Shown here: positions 44,836-54,083 of the stretch, piece after piece
Position numbering within the stretch: the first letter of the stretch is position 1
How the letters are laid out: every line of letters begins with the position of its first letter
NCBI RefSeq assembly: GCF_900129125.1
Contig: NZ_FQVJ01000018.1
Span: 1-64,000 of the forward strand
Reading direction: 5' to 3'
Length of the DNA: 64,000 bases
Origin: Acidocella aminolytica 101 = DSM 11237
Lineage (GTDB): Bacteria; Pseudomonadota; Alphaproteobacteria; Acetobacterales; Acetobacteraceae
Notes under the pieces: model-generated
The model's input: only the letters and a program-made list of their open reading frames with translations
The model's database searches: none
Told to the model about the DNA's origin: nothing
Translations under genes and position numbers: made by a program

Positions 44836-46806
44836 TCAAATGTCCAGTTCGGTGACTTTTCCGGCGTTTTCCTGAATGAACTGAAAACGCAGTTCCGGGC
44901 GCTTGCCCATCAGACTGTCCACGAGGTTCGAGGTTTCCGCGCGCATTTCAGGCGGAGCGGAGATTCGCAGAAGCGTGCGTTTGGCCGGGTCCATCGTGGT
45001 TTCCTTCAGCACGGCGGGTGGCATTTCACCAAGGCCTTTAAAGCGGCTGATCTCCACTTTCGCCCCGGCCTTGAAGCTCTTTAAAACCTTGTCGCGGGCG
45101 GAATCGTCCATCGCGTAGATGCTTTTGGCTCCTTGCGTCAGCCGATAAAGCGGTGGCTGCGCCAGATAAACATGCCCATGCCGCATCAGTTCCGGCAGTT
45201 CGCGGTAGAAGAAGGTCATCAGTAGCGAGGCGATATGCGCGCCGTCCACGTCTGCGTCGGTCATGATGATGATGCGCTCATAACGCAGATTGGCGCGGTT
45301 GAAATTGGCCCCTGTACCGCAGCCCAGCGCCTCGATCAGATCCTTCAATTCCTGATTCTGCCGCAGCTTTTCGCCGGAAGCGGAGGCCACGTTCAAAATT
45401 TTACCCTTGAGCGGCAGAATCGCTTGGCTGTTGCGGTTGCGGGCCTGCTTGGCGGAGCCGCCGGCCGAATCGCCCTCCACCAGAAAAATCTCGGTGCCTT
45501 CCGCGTTTTCCGTGGCGCAATCGGCCAGCTTGCCAGGCAAGCGCAGGCGGCGCGTGGCGGATTTGCGGGGTGTATCCTTCAGCTCCTTGCGACGGATGCG
45601 TTCTTCCGCCCGATCCACCACATAAGCCAGCAGATTATCCGCGTTGGCTGGATCACCCGCCAGAAAATGGTCGAACCGGTCCCGCAGCGAGGTTTCCGTC
45701 AAGCGGTTGGCTTCTTGCGTGGTCAGCTTGTCCTTGGTCTGGCCTTGGAATTGCGGCTCGCGGATGAATAAGGAAAGTTTGGCCCGCAGCCCGCCCAGAA
45801 CGTCGTCCGCGATGATGGAGGCGCCACGCTTATTGCCGCGTGTCTCCGCCCAGGCGCGCAAGCCTTTCAGAAGGGCGCTGCGCATACCTGATTCATGCGT
45901 GCCGCCCAAAGGTGTGGGGACGGTGTTGCAATAGGTGTCGATGGTGCTTTCACCCTGTTCTACCCAGGCTAGCGCCCATTCCAGTTTGCCTTGCTCCTGG
46001 CCTTTAACAGGAGCGAATTTTGCTTCCCCCGCCCAGATCTCCGGCAACACCATTCCCGCTTCGCCCAGTTCAGCGGCCAGCGAATCGGCTAGGCCGCCAG
46101 GAAAATGCAGCTCCGCCTCAGCGGGTATGTCCGAATCGGTTTTCAGCAGCGCGGGGTCGCAATTCCAGCGAATTTTCACGCCCCGGAACAAATAGGCCTT
46201 TGAACGGCAAAGCTTGAACAGTCTTGCGGGCGAGAATTTCAACGGCCCGAAAATCTCCGTATCGGGCACAAAGCTGAGAGAGGTGCCGCGCCGGTTGGGC
46301 GCACCGCCAACCTCCTCCAGCTTGGTCTGTGGCAGTCCGCGCGCATAGTTCTGGCGGTAGAGTTTACGGTCCTTCGCCACTTCGACGATGAGGCTGGAGG
46401 ACAACGCATTCACCACCGAGGACCCAACGCCATGCAACCCGCCGGACGTGGCATAGGCTTTGCCGGAGAACTTCCCGCCGGAATGGAGCGTGGTGAGAAT
46501 CACCTCCAGCGCTGATTTGTTTTTGAATTTCGGATGCGGGTCCACGGGAATACCGCGCCCGTTATCGCGGATGGTCAGTTGGTTCCCAGCGCTCAGGCTC
46601 ACTTCGATGGAGGAGGCATGGCCTGCGACCGCCTCATCCATCGAGTTATCCAAAATCTCGGCGGCCAGATGGTGTAGAGCATTTTCATCCGTACCGCCAA
46701 TATACATGCCAGGACGCCGGCGGACGGGCTCAAGTCCCTCCAGAACCTCAATATCCTTGGCACCGTAGCTGTCCTTGGCGGGCACGCTCTCGAACAAATC
46801 ACTCAA
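44836..46806 (-). CDS. parE: DNA topoisomerase IV subunit B
   Basis: ParE is the ATPase half of topoisomerase IV, which separates daughter chromosomes. The 656 residues have the GHKL ATPase site (EILDNSMDEAVAGHA, IRDNGRGIPVD, SGGLHGVGSSVVNAL), the TOPRIM domain (EIFLVEGDSAGGSAKQAR, IIIMTDADVDGAHI) and the ParE-type PLKGKILNVASAS followed by LKDLIEALGCGTG. Together with NRNSQAILPL these favour ParE over GyrB. The ATG at 46806 lies 73 bp downstream of the patatin gene on the same strand. parC is not in the window. Confidence 0.92.
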   Translation of the reverse strand: MSDLFESVPAKDSYGAKDIEVLEGLEPVRRRPGMYIGGTDENALHHLAAEILDNSMDEAVAGHASSIEVSLSAGNQLTIRDNGRGIPVDPHPKFKNKSALEVILTTLHSGGKFSGKAYATSGGLHGVGSSVVNALSSSLIVEVAKDRKLYRQNYARGLPQTKLEEVGGAPNRRGTSLSFVPDTEIFGPLKFSPARLFKLCRSKAYLFRGVKIRWNCDPALLKTDSDIPAEAELHFPGGLADSLAAELGEAGMVLPEIWAGEAKFAPVKGQEQGKLEWALAWVEQGESTIDTYCNTVPTPLGGTHESGMRSALLKGLRAWAETRGNKRGASIIADDVLGGLRAKLSLFIREPQFQGQTKDKLTTQEANRLTETSLRDRFDHFLAGDPANADNLLAYVVDRAEERIRRKELKDTPRKSATRRLRLPGKLADCATENAEGTEIFLVEGDSAGGSAKQARNRNSQAILPLKGKILNVASASGEKLRQNQELKDLIEALGCGTGANFNRANLRYERIIIMTDADVDGAHIASLLMTFFYRELPELMRHGHVYLAQPPLYRLTQGAKSIYAMDDSARDKVLKSFKAGAKVEISRFKGLGEMPPAVLKETTMDPAKRTLLRISAPPEMRAETSNLVDSLMGKRPELRFQFIQENAGKVTELDI

Positions 46807-46879
46807 AGACGCCGACTCCTACACTGCAACCGGACACGTTGGTTGCCACGCCCTGCGGGGCACAGGCAAGGGGGGCGCG

Positions 46880-48052
46880 TTATTCACCCAGCTTGTGCAG
46901 GTCGAAGGAGCGTATGCCAGGCTTGTCGTGGAACTTCATCCAATCCGTGTGTCTCAGCGTGTTGCGGGTGTCGTAATAGCCTGTGCGCCAGTGTTCTTTC
47001 ATGGATATCCGGCTGAACTCATAATCTTTCGCGTCGCCCTCATAGGCTTTCTGCTGGTAGATGAGCTGCATGATGTTGATTTCAGGCAAAGTGCGCAGTT
47101 CCTCCCTGGCGGCGCGCTGCTCCTCGCTCAGCTCAGCTTCCGGCACTTTTGCCAGAGCCTCGCGCAAAGCCTGCTTCAATTGGTGAGTTTGCAGAAAATG
47201 GTCCGTGGTGGTGCGGGTACGGGAGGAATATTGAATGTCTTTTTGCCGGGACAGAACCTCCGGCATGTCGCGCGGCACTGAGCCATGGGCGGAGAACAGG
47301 TCTACCTGGAAGGCCAGCAGATTCCGCGATCCGATATTATCCAGGAAATATTGCAGCGGCGTGTTAGAGACGAGCCCGCCATCCCAATAATGATGCCGTC
47401 CGATGCGGACCATCGGCAGGCCCGGCGGCAACGCGCCGGAGGCCATGATATGTTCCGGCTCCATCTCATGTGTCGTGTTGTCAAAATAGATAAAGTTTGC
47501 GCTTTCGACATTCACCGCGCCCACCGCCAGCCGCACCGGTCCCTCATTGATCAGCTTGAAATCAGCCAGCTTTTGCAATGTCTGATGCAAGGGGGAGGTG
47601 TCGTACATGGCAGTGGCGAAGCGCGCTCCGCGCGGCGCCATGAACCCGGAAAGCGGCACGGGCCGGAAGAAGCCAGGCTGGCCAAAGACCATCCCGTGCA
47701 TGGCCGAAAAACCATTGCGCAGTTTACGGGCGTTATCGCCTTCAAACCAGCTCGTATAAGGATCGCGGGCGGTGATATCCAGCCAGAATTTTTCCAGCTT
47801 CTCGACCCTGTGTTCAGGCTTGTTGCCGGCGATGATGGCTGAGTTGACGGCGCCGATGGAAACACCCGCCACCCAGTCCGGTTCCAGCCCCGCCTCATGC
47901 AAAGCCTGATACACACCGGCCTGATAAGCCCCCAAAGCCCCGCCACCTTGCAGAACCAAGCCGATCACATCACAGCCCTTGGGGCGTTCGATCGGGGTTA
48001 TGGGCTGCAGCGGGCGACGGTGTGGACGTTTCGGGTCGGAGAGTACATCCAT
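46880..48052 (-). CDS. Patatin-like phospholipase
   Basis: The 390-residue hydrolase has the Ser-Asp dyad of the patatin family: GxSxG as GVSIG with S65, the oxyanion loop LQGGGALGAYQAG at about 34-46, and DGGL in HHYWDGGLVSNTPL. The C-terminal third (SRISMKEHWRTGYYDTRNTLRH) matches the domain often annotated DUF3734 in this group. Such proteins hydrolyse phospholipids or other acyl esters; the substrate is not evident. No signal peptide is seen. The gene precedes parE on the same strand. Confidence 0.88.
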   Translation of the reverse strand: MDVLSDPKRPHRRPLQPITPIERPKGCDVIGLVLQGGGALGAYQAGVYQALHEAGLEPDWVAGVSIGAVNSAIIAGNKPEHRVEKLEKFWLDITARDPYTSWFEGDNARKLRNGFSAMHGMVFGQPGFFRPVPLSGFMAPRGARFATAMYDTSPLHQTLQKLADFKLINEGPVRLAVGAVNVESANFIYFDNTTHEMEPEHIMASGALPPGLPMVRIGRHHYWDGGLVSNTPLQYFLDNIGSRNLLAFQVDLFSAHGSVPRDMPEVLSRQKDIQYSSRTRTTTDHFLQTHQLKQALREALAKVPEAELSEEQRAAREELRTLPEINIMQLIYQQKAYEGDAKDYEFSRISMKEHWRTGYYDTRNTLRHTDWMKFHDKPGIRSFDLHKLGE

Positions 48053-48194
48053 GCGACGGTTGTCCTTCGCGGCTGTGGGTGGCGCCAGAATGGCCGATAC
48101 TGCCTGTATATAGGTATCGACTTCACGCCATCCTGGCTGTTCCTGTCAAACCAGCCTTGCGGAAGGATTGGTGAAATCCTTCCGTTTTGTCATC

Positions 48195-48854
48195 TCAGCG
48201 CAGATGCTCTGCGAAGAACGCCAGAGATCGCAGAGAGGCCAGCTCCCAATCTTTCTGGCTGTAGCTGGGCCGCGCCTCGCAGCCAAAGCCATGCTGTGCG
48301 CCGTCATAGACATAAACGTCCACATCCGGCCGCACGGCTTTAATTGCCTCAACATCGCTCATCGGGATGCCGTGATCCTCGGTGCCGAAATGCAGTTGAA
48401 CCGGGCAGTTGGGTTTGGCATCCTTGGTCTGTACAATCTGCCCGCCATACCAGCAACTCGCGGCTTTAAAGAGCTTGGTCTGGGTTGCGGCTTCCCACGC
48501 CAGGGAGCCGCCCCAGCAATAGCCGATAATGCCGACCGACTTGCCTGGGCCGAAAGCTGTGACGGTGGCTTCAATATCCAGCAGCGGCTTGCCCGCCGGA
48601 ATTTTCGCCCGTGCTTCCAGCCCGGCTTTGATATCCGTTTCCGTGTAACCAAGTTCGATCCCAGACGCGGCGCGGTCGAACAAGGCGGGTGCCAGTACCC
48701 GGTAGCCGTGCCCGGCCAAGCGTTCTGCGACATTGCGGATATGCTGGTTGACACCAAAAATTTCCTGCACGACCACAAGGCCGCGCGGGGCATTTACGTT
48801 GCCAGCCTCAAAGGCCTGGAATTTATGCCCATCGGCGGCGGTGAGTGTCATCAT
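48195..48854 (-). CDS. Dienelactone hydrolase family protein
   Basis: The 219-residue alpha/beta hydrolase has a cysteine nucleophile, C113 in GYCWGG, the oxyanion motif EIFGVN at about 31-36, an acidic residue in FGTEDHGIP and the catalytic His in GAQHGFG. This is the dienelactone hydrolase arrangement, which opens cyclic enol lactones, but many relatives have other esters as substrates and no aromatic-degradation genes are nearby. Two consecutive ATGs open the gene at 48854 and 48851. It begins 24 bp after rppH on the same strand. Confidence 0.87.
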   Translation of the reverse strand: MMTLTAADGHKFQAFEAGNVNAPRGLVVVQEIFGVNQHIRNVAERLAGHGYRVLAPALFDRAASGIELGYTETDIKAGLEARAKIPAGKPLLDIEATVTAFGPGKSVGIIGYCWGGSLAWEAATQTKLFKAASCWYGGQIVQTKDAKPNCPVQLHFGTEDHGIPMSDVEAIKAVRPDVDVYVYDGAQHGFGCEARPSYSQKDWELASLRSLAFFAEHLR

Positions 48855-48878
48855 GGACTTTGGGGTCTCCTGTTGTAA

Positions 48879-49355
48879 TCAGCGTTGCGCATAGGGCGCG
48901 AAATCCTGCGCCAGTCTCTCATAAATGTCGCGCTTGAAGGCCACGGCAAGATCTGGCAGGTCTGCCAGCTTAACCCAGCGCCATTCCTCGAACTCTGGGT
49001 GGTCATCGGCATCAAGCTGGATGTCGGCATCTTCCCCGGTGAAACGCAGGGCGAACCATTTTTGACGCTGGCCGCGATATTTGCCCTTCCAGGCCACGCC
49101 AATCAGATGCGGCGGCAGATCATAAAGCAGCCATTCCGGGTGTTCGGTGAGAATTTCGGCTTTGTCCGTGCCAATTTCTTCTTTTAGCTCGCGCAGCACG
49201 GCCAGACGGATATTCTCCCCATCATCGACACCGCCCTGCGGCAGCTGCCAAGCATCGGGAAAGCCCTTCCGTTTACCAACAAACACCAGCCCTTCGGGCG
49301 AAAACAACACCGCGCCGACGTTCAGCCGGTAGGGCAGGGGGGGGGTGTCAACCAT
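48879..49355 (-). CDS. rppH: RNA pyrophosphohydrolase (Nudix)
   Basis: RppH removes pyrophosphate from the 5' end of mRNAs to start their decay. The 158-residue protein opens PYRLNVGAVLFSPEG and carries the Nudix box GGVDDGENIRLAVLRELKEEIG, and WLLYDLPPHL with QKWFALRF, which are typical of RppH and not of generic MutT proteins. The start ATG at 49355 has GGAG six bases upstream; a TTG 18 bases earlier is less likely. A run of nine Cs on the coding strand (49337-49345) encodes TPPL near the start. Confidence 0.92.
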   Translation of the reverse strand: MVDTPPLPYRLNVGAVLFSPEGLVFVGKRKGFPDAWQLPQGGVDDGENIRLAVLRELKEEIGTDKAEILTEHPEWLLYDLPPHLIGVAWKGKYRGQRQKWFALRFTGEDADIQLDADDHPEFEEWRWVKLADLPDLAVAFKRDIYERLAQDFAPYAQR

Positions 49356-49372
49356 GTCACTCTCCTCAATCA

Positions 49373-49407
49373 ATAAGACCGGCGCAGATGCTCCGCACCG
49401 GTCTTAT
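49373..49407 (-). other. Stem-loop between ctpA and rppH
   Basis: ATAAGACCGG and CCGGTCTTAT form a perfect 10-bp inverted repeat around a 15-base loop, ending 17 bases before the rppH start. It has no T-run. It may be an mRNA processing or stabilising hairpin or a weak terminator between ctpA and rppH. Confidence 0.5.
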
Positions 49408-49428
49408 CGCAGGGCGGAGCTAGCAGGG

Positions 49429-50805
49429 CTAGTTGGAGGCTGTTTCCGTCACGGGGTGCATGTCCGCGATTAGCTTCAGTGCCATCTGGAGCTGGAAGTC
49501 GGTCGAAGGCTTGGACGGATCGAATTTGGGCCAGCCAACGGGCGGTTTATGCGCAATGGTAGCGGCTACGGGCGGCAGCGGCGGCGCGGGCGGCAGTGGC
49601 GGTGCTTTCTCTTTGGTTGGGTTGGTGAAGGCATTGAGCAGATCCGTCTCACGTAGCTGCGAGAAGCTGTCCTGCGGCGTCGCGGTGTCGGAGACAATAA
49701 CATTAGGCGTCACGCCGTAATCCTGGATCGACTTGCCGGAAGGCGTGAAATACAGCGCCGTGGTCAGACGCAGCGCCCCTTCATTGTCAATGGGGATAAT
49801 GGTCTGAACTGAGCCCTTGCCGAAGGTCCGGGTGCCCAGTACCAGGGCGCGGTGGTTTTGTTGTAGGGCGGCGGTTACAATTTCCGCCGCCGAGGCCGTT
49901 CCCGCATTGGTCAGCACCACCATCGGCGCGCCACGCAGAATATCAGTGCCCTGGGCGTACCAGACCTGATCATCCTCCGAATGGCGGCCATGAGTGGAGA
50001 CGATTTCGCCGCTGGTTAGGAAATCATCGCCCACCGCCACGGCTTGGTCCAGCAGGCCGCCCGGATTGTCGCGGAGGTCCAGGATATATCCATGGATTGG
50101 CCCGTGAGCCTGCTTCTGGAGGGATTTTACAGCCGCCCGGATATGGTCGGACGCGTTCTCATCAAAGCTGTCCAGCCGGATATAGCCGATCGGCCCATCG
50201 CTGCTGGTAAGCAATTTGCTCTTCACGTCGTCGATCTTGATGATCTGCCGGGTCAGAGTCACATGCACGGGAGCGTTAACGCCGTTGCGCTTCAGCGTAA
50301 GCGTGATCTTGGTCCCTGGCGCACCGCGCATCCGGCTCACAGCTTGGTCAAGCGTCAGCCCGCTCGTGGAATGGCCGTCTATCTCAACGATAATATCACC
50401 CGGCTTGATCCCGGCCTTCGCGGCGGGGGTGTCGTCGATCGGGGTAATAACTTTCAGCAATCCGCTGGCCTGCGTGACCTCCAGCCCCAGCCCACCAAAC
50501 TGGCCGGAAGTTTGCACCTGCATGTCAGAATATTGCTGTTTATTCATCCAGCTTGAATGCGGGTCCAGTCCGGACAGCATCCCGTTGGCGGCATTATAGA
50601 TCAGCTTGCTGGTAGGCGGGTCGATCACATAATTCTGCTTGATCTGCGAGACGATGTCCCCAAACAGCGAAAGCTGCTGATAGGTGCTGTCGCTGGGGGC
50701 AGACTCGCCAAAGGCACGCGATAAAGGTTGCGCGATAGAGCCGACAGCCAGTCCCACAACAAAAATTCCGCCGAGCATCAAACCGCTGCGCAAACGCATT
50801 CGCAT
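49429..50805 (-). CDS. ctpA: Carboxy-terminal processing protease (S41 family)
   Basis: CtpA is a periplasmic serine protease that trims protein C-termini and often controls peptidoglycan hydrolases. From the ATG at 50805 (AGAGGA just upstream) it has a membrane anchor (MLGGIFVVGLAVGSIA), a PDZ domain (FGGLGLEVTQASGLLKVITPIDDTPAAKAGIKPGD) and the S41 catalytic site with Ser in NAGTASAAEI and Lys in FGKGSVQT. The proline-rich tail is variable. Upstream in-frame ATGs at 50853 and 50829 are possible; the one at 50853 would start ten bases after the EnvC-like stop. It lies beside an EnvC-like gene, a pairing common in alphaproteobacteria. Confidence 0.9.
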   Translation of the reverse strand: MRMRLRSGLMLGGIFVVGLAVGSIAQPLSRAFGESAPSDSTYQQLSLFGDIVSQIKQNYVIDPPTSKLIYNAANGMLSGLDPHSSWMNKQQYSDMQVQTSGQFGGLGLEVTQASGLLKVITPIDDTPAAKAGIKPGDIIVEIDGHSTSGLTLDQAVSRMRGAPGTKITLTLKRNGVNAPVHVTLTRQIIKIDDVKSKLLTSSDGPIGYIRLDSFDENASDHIRAAVKSLQKQAHGPIHGYILDLRDNPGGLLDQAVAVGDDFLTSGEIVSTHGRHSEDDQVWYAQGTDILRGAPMVVLTNAGTASAAEIVTAALQQNHRALVLGTRTFGKGSVQTIIPIDNEGALRLTTALYFTPSGKSIQDYGVTPNVIVSDTATPQDSFSQLRETDLLNAFTNPTKEKAPPLPPAPPLPPVAATIAHKPPVGWPKFDPSKPSTDFQLQMALKLIADMHPVTETASN

Positions 50806-50863
50806 TTTCCTCTTAACTGCCGGGCGCATTGCCCTGGTCTTATTAGATAGCATCCTGGCCGCT

Positions 50864-52033
50864 TTATCCAGAGTGCCCCGCCGCCAGCCATGACGTTGGG
50901 TTAATTGGAGTCCCGTTGCGGCGCAATTCCACATACAGACGCGGCTGGTGTGCCGGGTGAGTGGGGTCGAACGTCTGCATGCTGCCCACTGGCTGGCCAT
51001 GCACAACATGCTGGCCCTGTGCGACGTCCAGATGGCTCATGCCCGCTAGCACAGTCGCAAGGCCGCCGCCGCAATCAGTGATGATGACATTACCGTAGCC
51101 GGTGAGCGGTCCGGCATACATGACGGTACCCGCGCAGGGGCTGATGACGCGTGCTCCGGGGGCGGCGGCATACGAGATACCGGTGGCCGGCCCCGCCAGT
51201 GTTTTCGCTCCATAAGCCTGCACCACGTGCCCCGCGACGGGCGCGCCCGCCCCGCCAGCGGGAAGGTTGACCGGCGTGGCATGGGGCGGTGCTTTGGGCA
51301 CCAGTCGCGCGATGGCCGCATTCAGGCTGGTCAGCTCATGCCGGGCTTTAGCGGCGGCGGCGGCTTCGGCCACTTGCTTGTCGGCGTCCGCCTGCTCATC
51401 CTGCTGGGCTTGTGTGATGGCGGCGGAGAGCTTTGCTTCAGCAGCCTGCTGGGCTGCCACGGCGGCATCCAGCCGCATCCGCGTGGTTTGGGCCTGCGTG
51501 ATGGAGGCTGCCAGCGAAGCTGTCTCGGTCTTTACCGTCGCGGCCTGGGCCGCCACTTCCGCCGCCATGCCTTGCAGAATCGCCACGCCCCGCACGGCAT
51601 CCTGCGGCGGCAGCGGTGCGGCAAGCAGCGTGGTAGCGGGCGCGGAGGAAAGGCGCTGCATCACCGGCAGCAGCTTTTTCAGAGCCGCTTCAGCTTCGCT
51701 CAACCGCGCGGCGGCTTGGTCCTGTTGCGCCAATAGCAAGGCAAGTTGGGTGGCGTCCTGCGAAGTCTGATCCTCCAGCCCGCGCAAGGCGGCGGCGGCT
51801 TGAACCTGCTGCTGAGCCAATATGGCGGCCTTGGCGGCGATGGCGGCACGGTGAGCCGCCGCTGCTGCCGCCGCCTGCTGGTGCGCCTTAATGGCCGCCT
51901 GGGCAGCGTCCCGCTTGGCCCTCAGGCTAGCTTCACTTTCCTTATGCCTTGTATCCTTGGCCGTAGCGTTGTCCGCCGGGCTAAGCCACAAGGCGGCCAG
52001 CGCCGCGATTTGCAAGAGCCGTACGGGCTTCAC
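50864..52033 (-). CDS. EnvC-like murein hydrolase activator (degenerate LytM/M23 domain)
   Basis: The 389-residue protein starts with a signal sequence (LLQIAALAALWLSPADNATA), continues with a long Ala/Gln-rich coiled coil (about 35-240) and ends in a LytM/M23-fold domain (ISPCAGTVMYAGPLTGYGNVIITDCGGG ... PRLYVELRRNGTPINPTSWL). The zinc ligands of active LytM enzymes are lost: HxGxD is replaced around TGISYA, DHG is DCG, and LHFE is LYVE. This is the EnvC state, in which the domain activates amidases and does not cut. The start is two bases past the gpmI stop. It should act in the periplasm at division. Confidence 0.85.
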   Translation of the reverse strand: MKPVRLLQIAALAALWLSPADNATAKDTRHKESEASLRAKRDAAQAAIKAHQQAAAAAAAHRAAIAAKAAILAQQQVQAAAALRGLEDQTSQDATQLALLLAQQDQAAARLSEAEAALKKLLPVMQRLSSAPATTLLAAPLPPQDAVRGVAILQGMAAEVAAQAATVKTETASLAASITQAQTTRMRLDAAVAAQQAAEAKLSAAITQAQQDEQADADKQVAEAAAAAKARHELTSLNAAIARLVPKAPPHATPVNLPAGGAGAPVAGHVVQAYGAKTLAGPATGISYAAAPGARVISPCAGTVMYAGPLTGYGNVIITDCGGGLATVLAGMSHLDVAQGQHVVHGQPVGSMQTFDPTHPAHQPRLYVELRRNGTPINPTSWLAAGHSG

Positions 52034-52034
52034 C

Positions 52035-53549
52035 TCAATCGAACAGTGGCTTGCCGGTCATTGCCGCGGGCTGTGGCAGGCCCATCAGCTTTAGCAAGGT
52101 CGGTGCGATGTCCGCCAGAATCCCATCATGCAGCTTCATGTCCGCCGGTCCGCCAGCCACCAGAACCGGTACGGGGTTGGTGGTGTGCGCGGTGTGCGGT
52201 CCGCCTGTTTCCGGATCTTTCATCATCTCGCAATTACCATGGTCGGCGGTGACGAGAATGACGCCGCCTTGGGCATGAACCGCTTCCCAGATCTTGCCCA
52301 GCCCGGTATCCACCGTCTCCACCGCTTTGATGGCGGCGGGCAGCGAGCCGGTATGGCCTACCATGTCCGGGTTGGCGAAGTTGAGGATGATCATGTCGTA
52401 GGTGCCGGTATTGATCGCCGCGACAGCCCTCTCGGTCAGTTCCGGGGCGGACATTTCCGGCTGCAGATCATAGGTTGCCACTTTGGGGGAGGGCACCATG
52501 ATCCGGTCCTCACCCTCGAACGGCGTTTCGATGCCGCCATTGAAGAAATACGTGACGTGCGGGTATTTTTCCGTTTCCGCCATGCGGAGTTGCTTCAGCC
52601 CATTGGCCGAAACCACGCCACCGAGCAGATCATCCATGCGCTGCGGTTGGAAGATGGTTTGCATGAAGGGGGCCAGCGCGTCGGAATAGGCGGTCATGCC
52701 CACGGCGCCCACCAGTTTCGGCTGCCGGGATTTGAAACCATCGAAAGCCGGGTCCACCAAAGCTGTCAGGATCTCACGCACGCGGTCCGCGCGGAAGTTG
52801 GTGCAGATTACACCGTCGCCGTCCTTCATGCCCGCATAGTCGCCAATGACGGCGGGCTTGGTAAATTCATCCGTCACGCCCGAATCGTAGCTGGCCTGGA
52901 TGGCGTCCGCCGCGTTCGGGAAGGCTTCGCCTTTGGCGTCCACCAGCAACTCGTAAGCCTGCTGAACACGCTCCCAGCGATTGTCGCGATCCATAGCGTA
53001 ATAGCGGCCAACCAGGGTGCCAAGCTTCGCAGTGGCGCCGAGATCCGCCAGATATTTCTTCATATAACTAAGCCCGGCCTGGGGCGGCGTGTCGCGTCCG
53101 TCCATCCAGCCGTGAGCGACCACGGGAATTCCCGCCTCGTGCATAATCTTTGCCAACGCCACCGCTTGGTCTTGATGGGAATGCACGCCACCCGGCGAAA
53201 CCAGCCCCAGCAGATGAGCAGTCCCGTCAGACTTTTTCAACGCGGCAATAAAGCCCCGCAGGGTCTCGTTCCGCGCCAGGGAGCCGTCCTCAATTGCGGT
53301 ATCGATGCGCGGTAGGTCCTGCATCACCGTCCGTCCGGCGCCGATATTCAGATGCCCGACCTCGGAATTACCCATCTGCCCCGCCGGCAGCCCGACTACC
53401 CGGCCCGACGTGGTCAGAAAAGCACGCGGGGACGAGCCCCAGAGTTTGTCGAAATTCGGGGTGTTCGCCTGCGCCACGGCGTTATCGTCCTTCGACTCAT
53501 TCCAGCCGAAGCCATCAAGAATCACGAGCATCACGGGTCTTTGGGGCAT
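52035..53549 (-). CDS. gpmI: 2,3-bisphosphoglycerate-independent phosphoglycerate mutase
   Basis: GpmI interconverts 3- and 2-phosphoglycerate, feeding enolase. The 504-residue enzyme has the alkaline-phosphatase-type metal site (VMLVILDGFGWNES, GQMGNSEVGHLNIGAGR with the phosphorylated Ser) and GWMDGRDTPP, ICTNFRADRVRE, NFANPDMVGHTG and LVTADHGNCEMM. It is full length with the expected start at 53549. It sits in the conserved run rlmH-gpmI-envC-ctpA and ends one base before the EnvC-like gene. Confidence 0.95.
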   Translation of the reverse strand: MPQRPVMLVILDGFGWNESKDDNAVAQANTPNFDKLWGSSPRAFLTTSGRVVGLPAGQMGNSEVGHLNIGAGRTVMQDLPRIDTAIEDGSLARNETLRGFIAALKKSDGTAHLLGLVSPGGVHSHQDQAVALAKIMHEAGIPVVAHGWMDGRDTPPQAGLSYMKKYLADLGATAKLGTLVGRYYAMDRDNRWERVQQAYELLVDAKGEAFPNAADAIQASYDSGVTDEFTKPAVIGDYAGMKDGDGVICTNFRADRVREILTALVDPAFDGFKSRQPKLVGAVGMTAYSDALAPFMQTIFQPQRMDDLLGGVVSANGLKQLRMAETEKYPHVTYFFNGGIETPFEGEDRIMVPSPKVATYDLQPEMSAPELTERAVAAINTGTYDMIILNFANPDMVGHTGSLPAAIKAVETVDTGLGKIWEAVHAQGGVILVTADHGNCEMMKDPETGGPHTAHTTNPVPVLVAGGPADMKLHDGILADIAPTLLKLMGLPQPAAMTGKPLFD

Positions 53550-53622
53550 CTTGGTCCTTAACTCAGCGGCGTTTCTGGTCAGGATTTTATAGAAAAACGG
53601 CCCGTTTGACCATGGCGGTTGC

Positions 53623-54081
53623 TTACGGCCGCCCGGCTCGGTGGTACGGGTGCCCTGCCAATATGCTCTGCGCCCGGTAAATCTGCTCCGCGAGCATTGA
53701 GCGCACCAGCATGTGCGGCCACGTTAATGTGCCGAGCGAGAGTTTTGCGCCTGCCCGCGCCAGAACGGGCGCGTCCAGTCCCTCAGCCCCGCCGATAACG
53801 AAGGCCTGCTTCCGGCCCCGCTCCAGCCAACCGGCCAGCAGCTTCGCCAGCCCAGGCGAATCCGGTGTGGCGCCGTCGATATCTAGAGCGATCAGAAATT
53901 CATCCGTCTTTAACGCAGCTAAAATCGCTTCGCCCTCACGGCGCTTGATTTCAAGGGCGCTTCCCTGCCCGTCCGCGAACTCCGTGAGAGTCAAAACCGG
54001 GCGGATGCGCTTGGCGTAGCGAGCGAACAACTCCATCTCCGGCGACTTGGCGGGTGCCTTGCCGATGGCCAGCAGGCGCAA
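53623..54081 (-). CDS. rlmH: 23S rRNA pseudouridine-1915 N3-methyltransferase
   Basis: RlmH methylates pseudouridine 1915 in 23S rRNA on assembled 70S ribosomes. The protein is a SPOUT knot enzyme of about 152 residues with LIALDIDG, FVIGGAEGLD, and LSLGTLTWPHMLVRSMLAEQ ending in YRAQSILAGHPYHR. The family start (LRLLAIGKAP) coincides with a TTG at 54081, three bases past the rsfS stop; the frame upstream is antisense-free but lies in rsfS. A TTG start with tight coupling to rsfS is therefore likely. The partnership with RsfS in late ribosome assembly is well known. Confidence 0.92.
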   Translation of the reverse strand: MRLLAIGKAPAKSPEMELFARYAKRIRPVLTLTEFADGQGSALEIKRREGEAILAALKTDEFLIALDIDGATPDSPGLAKLLAGWLERGRKQAFVIGGAEGLDAPVLARAGAKLSLGTLTWPHMLVRSMLAEQIYRAQSILAGHPYHRAGRP

Positions 54082-54083
54082 GG

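Noticed and set aside
52128-53315. A 395-codon right-reading frame opposite gpmI
   Set aside because: Antisense shadow; GpmI motifs are intact on the other strand.
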